DNA of 6,819 nucleotides from assembly GCA_002429045.1 (NCBI GenBank), contig DIYM01000012.1, positions 1 to 6,819 on the forward strand. The letters run 5' to 3'. How positions within the stretch are numbered: position 1 is the first letter of the stretch; the number at the start of each line of letters is the position of its first letter. This document shows positions 1-5,862 of this stretch, piece by piece. The stretch is from Phycisphaerales bacterium UBA6054. Lineage in GTDB: Bacteria > Planctomycetota > Phycisphaerae > Phycisphaerales > UBA1924. The notes below the pieces were generated by a model, which saw only the letters and a list, made by a program, of their open reading frames with translations, made no database searches and was not told the origin of the DNA. The position numbers and the translations under genes are program-made.

Positions 1-1
1 C

Positions 2-1462
2 CGGCGGGCGGGCGGCGGCTCCGCTGGGCTTGCCGGGGGGCTCCCCTGGTACGGTCCGCTGGCCGGGTTCGACCCGGCCCGCGTCCCCAGCATGTCGCGC
101 CCGAACTACCGACGCGAGTTGCTCTCGGCGCTCTTCGTCCCGTGCATGGTCGTCCTCTTCGAGGGCTCGGTCCTCTCCATCATCGTGCGCATCGCGTACG
201 AAGGCCGGGTCGAGACCGGGCTGCTGAATCAGGTCAGCTCGTTCATCGCGGTCATTCCTGCCCTGGCCAATCTCTCCAGCTTCATCTGGGTCCGCGCCAC
301 GCACGGCCGCCACAAAGTCCGCGCCATCACACGCCTTCTCGTCATGGTCGCCGTCGTCACCCTGACGATGGCGTTCGTCCCAAGCAACGCGATCGGGCTG
401 ATCTGGACCGCCGCCGCGGCGTTCATCGCCCGAGTCGGTTGGTCCGGCTTCACCACCATCCGTTCGACGATCTGGCGCACCAACTACCCCCAGCACGCCC
501 GCGCCCGCATCACCGGCCGGTTCGCCATGGTCGCGACCCTGATGCTCGCCGGGCTCAGCGCCGCCATCGGCACGCTGCTGGGGTGGACGGACGCCATCGC
601 CGAAGCCAACCAACTCCCCGCCTGGCTTGGCTGGACGGGCATCGACCCAGCAGATCTGCCCAAGTGGACCATGCGCGTCATCATCCCGCTTGGCTGCACC
701 GTCGGCGTCGTCGGGATGATCATCTGGCGCACGATCCGAGTCCGCGGCCACTCCGCGCTCATCAATGCCGAACGCCGCACCTCCGGCCCCGAATCCCCGA
801 CCCTCAACCCCGCCGACCAGATCCGGGTCCTCTTCAAAGACCCCGACTACGGCCGCTACATGCTCGCCCAGTTCCTGCTCGGCATCGGCAACATCATGTC
901 CGTCTCCGTTATGCCGCTCATCCTCCGCGAGCGCTTCGGCACCGGCTACTTCGAGGGGCTGCTGATCTCCACCGTGATCCCCCTCGGGCTCATGCCCTTC
1001 GCGATCCCCATGTGGGCCCGCCTCCTCGACGGGCGGCACATCGTCTTCTTCCGGGCCGTCCACTCGTGGGTCTTCGTGCTCGCGCTCGCGCTCCTCTTCT
1101 TCGCCTACAGCGAGATCACGCTCTGGGCCATGTTCGTGTTCGCCACCGTCCGCGGCGTGGCGTTCGGCGGCGGCGCACTCGGCTGGACGCTCGGCCACCT
1201 CGATTTCGCCAAACCCGAGCAGGCCACCCAGTACATGGGCGTCCACGTCACCCTCACCGGCGTCCGCGGGCTCATCTGCGTCACCACCGGCGCGACGGTG
1301 TACAACTACCTCGAGGGCACCGGCGCCGGCAACGCCAAGTGGCTCCTGCTCGCCTGCCTCATCGTCACCACCCTCGGCGGGCTCGGCTTCGTCCACCTCT
1401 GGCGAGATCTCGTCGCGCGAGGCAAAATCAAACCCAACGGCGAACGCCTGGAAACGGACTAG
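2..1462 (+). CDS. MFS-type 12-helix membrane transporter (5' end probably outside the window)
   Basis: This is a polytopic inner-membrane protein, most likely a major facilitator superfamily permease; the substrate cannot be read from sequence. Counting from the first ATG (92), hydrophobic segments lie near residues 11-33, 47-68, 80-96, 101-122, 145-164, 194-213, 258-277, 287-308, 319-338, 343-364, 383-406 and 416-436. That is twelve helices in two groups of six, with a longer polar loop at about 214-257, the usual MFS plan. Start choice: the frame is open from position 2, and the 30 codons before ATG 92 read like protein (…GLPWYGPLAGFDPARVPS). No SD precedes ATG 92, so I treat the gene as 5'-partial; ATG 92 (456 aa) is the fallback start. 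The stop at 1460-1462 lies 8 nt before the small downstream gene, which suggests co-transcription. The fold call is fairly safe; transport role and direction are inference. Confidence 0.8.
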   Translation, partial: RRAGGGSAGLAGGLPWYGPLAGFDPARVPSMSRPNYRRELLSALFVPCMVVLFEGSVLSIIVRIAYEGRVETGLLNQVSSFIAVIPALANLSSFIWVRATHGRHKVRAITRLLVMVAVVTLTMAFVPSNAIGLIWTAAAAFIARVGWSGFTTIRSTIWRTNYPQHARARITGRFAMVATLMLAGLSAAIGTLLGWTDAIAEANQLPAWLGWTGIDPADLPKWTMRVIIPLGCTVGVVGMIIWRTIRVRGHSALINAERRTSGPESPTLNPADQIRVLFKDPDYGRYMLAQFLLGIGNIMSVSVMPLILRERFGTGYFEGLLISTVIPLGLMPFAIPMWARLLDGRHIVFFRAVHSWVFVLALALLFFAYSEITLWAMFVFATVRGVAFGGGALGWTLGHLDFAKPEQATQYMGVHVTLTGVRGLICVTTGATVYNYLEGTGAGNAKWLLLACLIVTTLGGLGFVHLWRDLVARGKIKPNGERLETD

Positions 1463-1470
1463 AGTTGCCC

Positions 1471-1656
1471 ATGAAAGCCGAGACCATCATCGCCGAACTC
1501 AACCAGCTCCGCAAGGACCTCGACGAGGACAAGTCCGACATCGAGTGGCTCACGCTCCACCACGTCTTCTGCTTCGTCAGCTACAAGATGGGCGACTTCC
1601 AGCAGTACCTCGACGACCAAGCCGGCAAGGGCGCGTTCGACGAGTTCGACGGCTGA
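1471..1656 (+). CDS. Small acidic conserved-looking protein, unknown function (61 aa)
   Basis: I do not recognise this protein. It has 61 residues and starts at ATG 1471, 8 nt after the transporter stop, so it is probably translated from the same mRNA, perhaps by coupling; only a weak purine patch (AGAG) precedes the start. The first half is a charged, heptad-like helix (MKAETIIAELNQLRKDLDED). The middle (residues about 25-42) is aromatic and His/Cys-containing (WLTLHHVFCFVSYKMGDF), and the tail is acidic (DEFDG). It has no signal peptide and no transmembrane segment, so it is probably cytosolic. Codon use matches its neighbours, and the G/C third positions support real coding. The stop at 1654-1656 is 7 nt from the end of the convergent kinase gene. 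A longer overlapping frame containing this segment is a His/Pro/Arg-rich shadow of the transporter and is not used. Confidence 0.7.
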   Translation: MKAETIIAELNQLRKDLDEDKSDIEWLTLHHVFCFVSYKMGDFQQYLDDQAGKGAFDEFDG

Positions 1657-1663
1657 GCCCGGC

Positions 1664-3922
1664 TCAATCCTCTGGCGACCGCGGGCCGATCCGATATCGG
1701 CTTGCTTCCTCGGGTTTGCCCCATTCCGTGTACAACCGAACCAACGCGTTCCTCCCGACCAGCGTGTACCGGTGCTCGCTCCCGAGCACCTCGACGCAGT
1801 CCGCGTAACCGCCGACCAGAAATGGCTCCGCTTTCGCGTACTCGCCCCCGTAGAGCCACGCCCGCCCGACCAGCAGCCGGTTCAGGATGGTCTTGTTGTG
1901 CTCGGGCCCGAACACCCGCAGCCGGATCTCGTAGATCTCATCCAGCAAGCCGACCGCCTCTTCGATCCGTTTGAGGCTCATCATCTGGATCGCGTAGTTG
2001 TCTCTCGCCTGCAGCGTCGACGGGTGTTCCGGGCCGCTCATCCGCGTCCGCATCTCGATGCCGCGCTGATGCATCCGCTCGGCCTCTTCGTACCGGTCAA
2101 GATTGGTGTACACCATCGCCAGCGCACTCGCCGCGTCTACCGTCGAAGTCTGCTCGGGTGCCTCGCGCTCACCGATCGCCAACGCCTCGGCGAACAACTC
2201 CCCCGCCCGCTCGAAGTCGAGCTTGTAATACGCCAGACTCCCGTGCTGGACCAACACATCGACCCGCTGCGCCGCCGAGACGCCCGCATTCGCGGCCATG
2301 AACGACTCCGCCTCGTCCATCACCGCCAACGCCCGATCGAGATCGTCAACATCGCTGTACCCGTCCGCCAGCGACACCAGCCGATCGAGCATCACGTCCA
2401 CCGACAGATCATCCAGCCCGCGGCTGAGCTCAACGCTCCGCTCCAGGTGTTCGATCGCCAACCCGAACTCGTTCATCAGCCGGAACTGATCTCCCATCGT
2501 GCTGCTAATCGACGCATCCGCCCCCGGCGAGCCTTCAAACCGTTCGGGGATCTTCTCCGAAGACCGCCGCATCGCGTCCAGCAGCGAGATGTTCACATCA
2601 CCGCCGAAGTTCGGGTTCCCAGCGCTAAACAGATCCTCTGTGACAAACAACGCCGTCAGTTCTTGCGCCCGCCGCTGCGCGTCGGCGATCTCTCGATCCC
2701 GCGTCGCCGTCCGCAACGCCGCCGAAATCAAGACCACGGCCACCGACAGCGTCACCAGGACCGCCGCCACCGAACCAACCAGCGCCGGGTTGCGCTTCGA
2801 GAACTTCCGCAGCTGATACCACGTGCTCGCCCGACGCGCCAGGATCGGCTGCATCGTCAGATAGCGCCCCAGATCCGCGGCCATCTCGCCCGCGTTCGCG
2901 TACCGCCGTTCCTGCTCCCGAGACAACGCCTTCCCGACAATCGTCTCCAGATCACCCCGAAGCGAACTGTTGACCGACCCAAGCGAGCTCGGCTGATCAT
3001 CACGAATCGAGCGGATCAACGCATAAACGTCCGAACCGTCCGCGCCATGCGCGGTCCGCCCGGACAGCAACTCATACCCCACGAGCCCCAACGCGTACAC
3101 GTCCGTCCGCGCCGAGGTCTCCGCGTGCGACCGATCCACCTGCTCCGGAGCCATGTACCGCAGTGTCCCCAGCAACTGCCCGGACTCGGTCATCGCCGTC
3201 CGATCTGAGACGCCCGTGTCCAGCGCGATGCCGAAGTCCAGCACCGTCGCCCGCCCGTCCTTGTCCACCAGCACGTTGCTCGGCTTGATATCGCGGTGCA
3301 CGATGCCCATCTTGTGGGCGTGCCCAACCGCGGCCGCCACGTCACGCAGCAGCCCCGCGCGTTCCTTCACTGTCAGCGCGTTTTCCTCCGCGTACTCCGT
3401 GATCGCAACACCGTCGATGTACTCCATCGCTACGTACGGCGTCCCGTCCGCCTCGCCCGATTCATACACCGTCGCGATGCCCGGATGGCTCAACTTCGCC
3501 AGGATCTCTGCTTCTCGGGCGAACCGCGCCCGAAGCCGCGCGTGGTACGACCGATCCCGGATCACCTTGAGCGCCACCCGACGGGACGGCGACCGCTGCC
3601 GCGCTTCGTACACCGTTCCCATCCCGCCCTGCCCCAGCACCCGCACGATCTCATAAGGCCCGATGTGCCCGGGGGGGCCCGCGTCCTCCCGAGGCGTCCC
3701 ATCAACGTCCTCGAACAACGGTCTGTCGAACAACGCCGACGCACGGCGGTCCATGTCCAACAAACCACGGAGTTCGTTCTCCAGCGCGGTGTCACCTCCG
3801 CAAAGCTCGAGCAGCCGCGCCTCAATGGCCTCCGGCTCCGCGCCCGACATCGCGCACAAAGCCTCGAAGCACCGCTCGGTACGCTCGAATCGCGCTCGCT
3901 CTGCATCGCGGGGGTCCGTCAT
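1664..3922 (-). CDS. Receptor-type Ser/Thr protein kinase with transmembrane helix and C-terminal TPR domain
   Basis: A 752-residue membrane-anchored Hanks-type (PknB-like) protein kinase that transfers ATP phosphate to Ser/Thr of unknown partners. Residues 1-60 form the short helical preamble with 'LCGGD' often seen before planctomycete kinases. The kinase domain spans about 90-350 and looks complete: glycine loop GQGGMGTV (97-104), ATP lysine K119 (VALKV), αC glutamate probably E137, catalytic HRD H209-D211 in HRDIKPSN, DFG at 229-231, APE at 258-260 and the F-helix aspartate D274. A single hydrophobic helix at about 379-403 follows the basic RKFSKRN. Residues about 470-740 are TPR repeats; the last three follow kinesin-light-chain style, with G-P/S-E-H connectors at 630, 672 and 714. 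With one helix the TPRs should face the extracytoplasmic side as a sensor or scaffold. ATG 3922 has no clear SD. The gene follows the HD-GYP gene by 69 nt on the same strand and ends 7 nt from the convergent small gene. Confidence 0.93.
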   Translation of the reverse strand: MTDPRDAERARFERTERCFEALCAMSGAEPEAIEARLLELCGGDTALENELRGLLDMDRRASALFDRPLFEDVDGTPREDAGPPGHIGPYEIVRVLGQGGMGTVYEARQRSPSRRVALKVIRDRSYHARLRARFAREAEILAKLSHPGIATVYESGEADGTPYVAMEYIDGVAITEYAEENALTVKERAGLLRDVAAAVGHAHKMGIVHRDIKPSNVLVDKDGRATVLDFGIALDTGVSDRTAMTESGQLLGTLRYMAPEQVDRSHAETSARTDVYALGLVGYELLSGRTAHGADGSDVYALIRSIRDDQPSSLGSVNSSLRGDLETIVGKALSREQERRYANAGEMAADLGRYLTMQPILARRASTWYQLRKFSKRNPALVGSVAAVLVTLSVAVVLISAALRTATRDREIADAQRRAQELTALFVTEDLFSAGNPNFGGDVNISLLDAMRRSSEKIPERFEGSPGADASISSTMGDQFRLMNEFGLAIEHLERSVELSRGLDDLSVDVMLDRLVSLADGYSDVDDLDRALAVMDEAESFMAANAGVSAAQRVDVLVQHGSLAYYKLDFERAGELFAEALAIGEREAPEQTSTVDAASALAMVYTNLDRYEEAERMHQRGIEMRTRMSGPEHPSTLQARDNYAIQMMSLKRIEEAVGLLDEIYEIRLRVFGPEHNKTILNRLLVGRAWLYGGEYAKAEPFLVGGYADCVEVLGSEHRYTLVGRNALVRLYTEWGKPEEASRYRIGPRSPED

Positions 3923-3991
3923 CCCGTGGCCACTCTACCACCACGCCGTGGATTCGACACCGGAATCTCGCGGCCCGTGTTCAGACCGGGC

Positions 3992-5350
3992 TCAGGCCGC
4001 ACGGGAAACGGCGGGCGCGTCTTCGCGTTCTTCCCGGATCCGGAACAACTCGGGCAGGCACGCCATAAACGCGTCGACAACGTCGGGGTCGAAGTGCGAG
4101 CCCGCGGATTCGCGGATGATCCCGACCGCCTTTTCACGCGGCATCGCGGGCTTGTACACACGCGGCGACAGCAGCGCATCAAACACATCAACGACCGCCA
4201 CGATCCGCGCCGAAAGCGGGATGTCCTCGCCAGAGAGCCCCACCGGATAGCCGCCCCCGTCCCACCGCTCGTGATGGTACAGACAGATCTCGACCGCCAT
4301 CGCCACCATCGGGTCGTGCTCGAGTTCCCGGTGCACCGCGATCAGCGTGTCGGCGCCCACGCTCGGGTGCCGCTGGATCTGCTCGAACTCGTCTTCCGTG
4401 AGCTTCCCCGGCTTTTTGAGCACACCGTCAGGCACCGCGACCTTCCCGATGTCGTGGAGCGTCGAAGCGATGTGCAGCTGATCAACCCACTCCGCGTCGA
4501 GCCCGCGCCGCCGACGGAGCTCTTCACCCAGCACGCGGCTGTACTCGCCGATCCGCTCGACGTGCATCCCGGTCTCGTTGTCGCGGTACTCGGTGATCTT
4601 CGCGAGCGCCAACACGATCGCTTCGCGCGACCGGCGGACATCCTCCGTGCGTGCCCTCACCCTGTGTTCGAGGTCCCGGTTCCACGCGGCCATGTCGCGG
4701 GTGTTCCGGTGCATCAGCCACCCGATCGCGACGCCGCTGACGGAGACGACCAGCACGCCCGTCGCCACCATCTGCGCCAGCAGCCCGCCGGTCACGGAAT
4801 CGACAGCGCTCGAGAGACCCGACACGGGCTGATGCACGAGCAGACGCGATCCGTCTTCTGAGACCACCTTCGTCGCGATGTAGTGCAGCCCGTCAGCCCC
4901 GAGATCGACGATCCCCGACTCGACGCCCGACGCCCCCAACTCGCGGAGGATCCGCTGGTCCTCGGTGCCGTCAACCGACGCGGTCTTCTTGTCGCCGATG
5001 TTCATGCCCCGGACCAGCGGGTTCTCGATGTCCGGGTGGCAAACGACCTCGCCGTGCTCATCGAGGATGCAGGCGAACCCGCCGGCGCCGAAATCCACGC
5101 CGCTCACCGCCTGCTGCGCACGCGACCACGCCGGGTCGTCGGGATTGAAATCGTTCGGGAGCGTGCCGATCGTCTCGGACAGGCTCTGGGCGACCAGCCG
5201 GTTGTTCTCGATGATGATCTCCGACACCCCGACCGCGATCCGCTCGAAGGTCGCGTTGTACACCGCGAACCAACCCAGCGTCAGCACCACGCTCTGGACC
5301 GCGATCACCGTGCCGATCGCCACCGCCGGACGCCGAAGGAACTGCTTCAT
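3992..5350 (-). CDS. HD-GYP domain protein with Cache-like periplasmic sensor (putative c-di-GMP phosphodiesterase)
   Basis: A 452-residue sensor-effector that probably hydrolyses cyclic di-GMP. TM1 is at about 9-31, an extracytoplasmic Cache/PDC-like domain at 32-188 (…FACILDEHGEVVCHPD…, 92-106), TM2 at about 190-212, then a coiled-coil linker (NRDLEHRVRARTEDVRRSRE, 224-243) with no obvious HAMP, and the HD-GYP domain at about 245-440. Every expected metal or catalytic residue is visible: E259 and H263 (NETGMH), H299-D300 and K303 (HDIGK), H328, H359-H360, the GYP motif HHERWDGGGYP (359-369) and D388. E259 is the extra ligand of the trinuclear-iron type. I chose ATG 5350 because minus-strand GAGAGA (5362-5357) sits 6 nt upstream. 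An in-frame ATG at 5428 would add 26 polar, Arg-rich residues before TM1 and is less likely. The kinase gene follows 69 nt downstream. The enzyme assignment is family knowledge; the ligand sensed is unknown. Confidence 0.93.
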   Translation of the reverse strand: MKQFLRRPAVAIGTVIAVQSVVLTLGWFAVYNATFERIAVGVSEIIIENNRLVAQSLSETIGTLPNDFNPDDPAWSRAQQAVSGVDFGAGGFACILDEHGEVVCHPDIENPLVRGMNIGDKKTASVDGTEDQRILRELGASGVESGIVDLGADGLHYIATKVVSEDGSRLLVHQPVSGLSSAVDSVTGGLLAQMVATGVLVVSVSGVAIGWLMHRNTRDMAAWNRDLEHRVRARTEDVRRSREAIVLALAKITEYRDNETGMHVERIGEYSRVLGEELRRRRGLDAEWVDQLHIASTLHDIGKVAVPDGVLKKPGKLTEDEFEQIQRHPSVGADTLIAVHRELEHDPMVAMAVEICLYHHERWDGGGYPVGLSGEDIPLSARIVAVVDVFDALLSPRVYKPAMPREKAVGIIRESAGSHFDPDVVDAFMACLPELFRIREEREDAPAVSRAA

Positions 5351-5356
5351 GGCGTT

Positions 5357-5362
5357 TCTCTC
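5357..5362 (-). promoter_or_regulatory. Shine-Dalgarno of the HD-GYP gene (decides its start)
   Basis: On the minus strand the sequence GAGAGA ends 6 nt before ATG 5350. It is the reason for preferring this start over the upstream in-frame ATG at 5428. Apart from the leader ORF, it is the only tidy SD-like site in the window. Confidence 0.55.
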
Positions 5363-5412
5363 GGACCGGCAAGCGTCGGGGTTTCGGCCAAAGACTGGGT
5401 ATCGGCGCGCCC

Positions 5413-5426
5413 GCCGACCGGTCGGC
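5413..5426. promoter_or_regulatory. 14-bp perfect palindrome upstream of the HD-GYP gene (possible operator)
   Basis: GCCGACC followed directly by GGTCGGC, a perfect palindrome centred about 70 nt upstream of the HD-GYP start. A dimeric repressor could bind here. By my rough estimate about one such palindrome is expected by chance in a GC-rich window of this size, so only its promoter position makes it notable. Confidence 0.25.
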
Positions 5427-5479
5427 ATGCTGATGACGGTCCCGCGGGCGCCGGGCGACCGGGGTCTGGCCCAACGCCC

Positions 5480-5500
5480 GAAAATCTTCTCCCGATTTTC
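5480..5500. repeat. AT-rich inverted repeat, 7+7+7
   Basis: GAAAATC (5480-5486) and GATTTTC (5494-5500) are perfect inverted arms around a 7-nt pyrimidine-rich centre. The A/T-rich arms stand out against the GC-rich surroundings. The repeat lies about 130 nt upstream of the HD-GYP start and about 20 nt before the putative rightward -35 box. A protein-binding site is more likely than a terminator, because no gene ends next to it and neither side has a T-run beyond the arm itself. Confidence 0.35.
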
Positions 5501-5519
5501 CGCTCAACCCGCATCCGAC

Positions 5520-5547
5520 TTGCACCGATCACCGGTATCTGGATAAT
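5520..5547 (+). promoter_or_regulatory. Possible sigma-70-type promoter for the leader RNA
   Basis: TTGCAC (5520-5525, three of six to TTGACA) and GATAAT (5542-5547, five of six to TATAAT) are separated by 16 nt. Transcription would start near 5553-5556 and read into the leader and terminator, giving an RNA of about 335 nt if it ends at 5891. The -10 match is good for such GC-rich DNA but the -35 is weak, and planctomycete promoters are poorly defined. Confidence 0.3.
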
Positions 5548-5664
5548 GACACCATCGCGGCATCGGCCCGAACGCCCCCCGGTGAGAACCACCCCGGGTC
5601 CAAGGGAACGCCCGCGACGACCGGCACCGGCTCCACGACGAATCCCGGTGTCCGGGCGATGAGC

Positions 5665-5682
5665 CCCGGGCGACGGCCCGGG
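5665..5682 (+). other. GC-rich hairpin in the putative 5' untranslated RNA
   Basis: CCCGGGC (5665-5671) pairs with GCCCGGG (5676-5682) around the tetraloop GACG, an all-G/C 7-bp stem. No T-run follows, so it is not an intrinsic terminator. It could be a structural element of a long leader or a chance result of local C/G runs. Confidence 0.3.
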
Positions 5683-5738
5683 ATACAGAACCCCGGCGGC
5701 GGTCAGTCAACCGCGACGGCTGGGACAAACCCGTATCC

Positions 5739-5751
5739 AAGGAGGTGATTC
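5739..5751 (+). promoter_or_regulatory. Extended Shine-Dalgarno, 13-nt match to the 16S rRNA 3' tail
   Basis: AAGGAGGTGATTC can pair along all 13 positions with the usual bacterial 16S 3' end (GGATCACCTCCTT), with a single G-U wobble at position 12. Natural SDs are usually 4-6 nt. The GGAGG core ends 7 nt before GTG 5753, an ideal spacing. This is exceptional here, since the large genes of this window have weak or no SD. Confidence 0.75.
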
Positions 5752-5752
5752 A

Positions 5753-5791
5753 GTGACTGATTATGACTGTACCAAGGGGCTGCGCCGCTAA
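5753..5791 (+). CDS. Candidate 12-residue leader peptide
   Basis: GTG 5753 opens a short frame encoding MTDYDCTKGLRR and ending with TAA 5789-5791. It is too short to judge by codon statistics. The case for translation is the extended SD 7 nt upstream. Codons 9-11 (GGG CTG CGC) lie in the 5' arm of stem 1 and the stop lies just inside it, so a translating ribosome would open that stem. No single amino acid dominates, apart from the terminal Arg-Arg (CGC CGC), so a simple amino-acid-starvation sensor is not evident. An overlapping ATG frame from 5763 runs through the terminator into the lipoprotein region in a low-complexity Pro/Arg frame and is rejected. Confidence 0.45.
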   Translation: MTDYDCTKGLRR

Positions 5792-5830
5792 GGCAGGCCG
5801 ACGGGACTGCCCGTTACCGCAGCCCGAAAA

Positions 5831-5842
5831 CAAGCAGGTGAT
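5831..5842 (+). repeat. Second copy of the anti-SD-complementary element
   Basis: CAAGCAGGTGAT (5831-5842) repeats CAAGGAGGTGAT (5738-5749) with one mismatch, 93 nt downstream in the same orientation. A shorter third copy, CAAGGAGG, lies at 5874-5881 in the terminator. In the predicted fold the second copy is half buried in stem 2, so it may be exposed only in an alternative conformation. Confidence 0.45.
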
Positions 5843-5862
5843 GCAACCGCATCAAACCTACG

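Larger units (their letters stand above)
5351..5738. other. Non-coding stretch between the HD-GYP gene and the leader RNA
   Basis: I see no convincing protein gene in these 388 nt. Open frames here are short, Arg/Pro/Ser-rich shadows without ribosome sites. The stretch lies upstream of the leftward HD-GYP gene and of the rightward leader/lipoprotein unit, so it should hold their control regions. It contains a 14-bp palindrome (5413-5426), an AT-rich inverted repeat (5480-5500), a possible rightward promoter (5520-5547) and a GC-rich hairpin (5665-5682). A small stem, GCGGT/ACCGC, encloses CAGTCA at 5700-5715. If the promoter is real, about 185 nt of GC-rich untranslated RNA precede the leader ORF. 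Confidence 0.6.

Noticed and set aside
61..79. T-arm-like sequence (GGGTTCGACCC) suggesting a tRNA end.
   Set aside because: No matching acceptor, D or anticodon arms are around it, and it lies in the open frame of the transporter.
142..1656. A 504-residue plus-strand frame overlapping the transporter.
   Set aside because: Its composition is His/Arg/Pro-rich with no domain, typical of an out-of-frame shadow of a GC-rich gene. Only its last 61 residues are real, as the separate small gene.
1772..4861. Two long plus-strand frames (478 and 521 residues) antisense to the kinase and HD-GYP genes.
   Set aside because: They are Arg/His/Pro-rich with no recognisable motifs, opposite genes with complete catalytic motifs; high GC makes stops rare in antisense frames.
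5683..5707. Short resemblance to the 3' end of bacterial RNase P RNA (ACAGAACCC…GGC…CGGTCAGT), with loosely similar GGTGAGAA and GGCACCGG stretches upstream.
   Set aside because: The universally conserved 5' core (GAGGAAAGTCC) is absent, the GGCTTA element is broken, and the space before the HD-GYP coding region is too short. A cmscan with the bacterial RNase P models would settle it; a significant full-length hit would overturn this rejection.
5704..5739. A promoter immediately before the extended SD (TATCCA near 5734).
   Set aside because: No -35 at a suitable distance, and it would leave almost no leader before the SD; the 5520-5547 pair is better.
4883..5740. Frames on both strands in and near the intergenic stretch (for example a 259-residue plus-strand and a 78-residue minus-strand frame).
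   Set aside because: They have no ribosome sites, domains or protein-like composition; part of the longer one is antisense to the HD-GYP sensor region.
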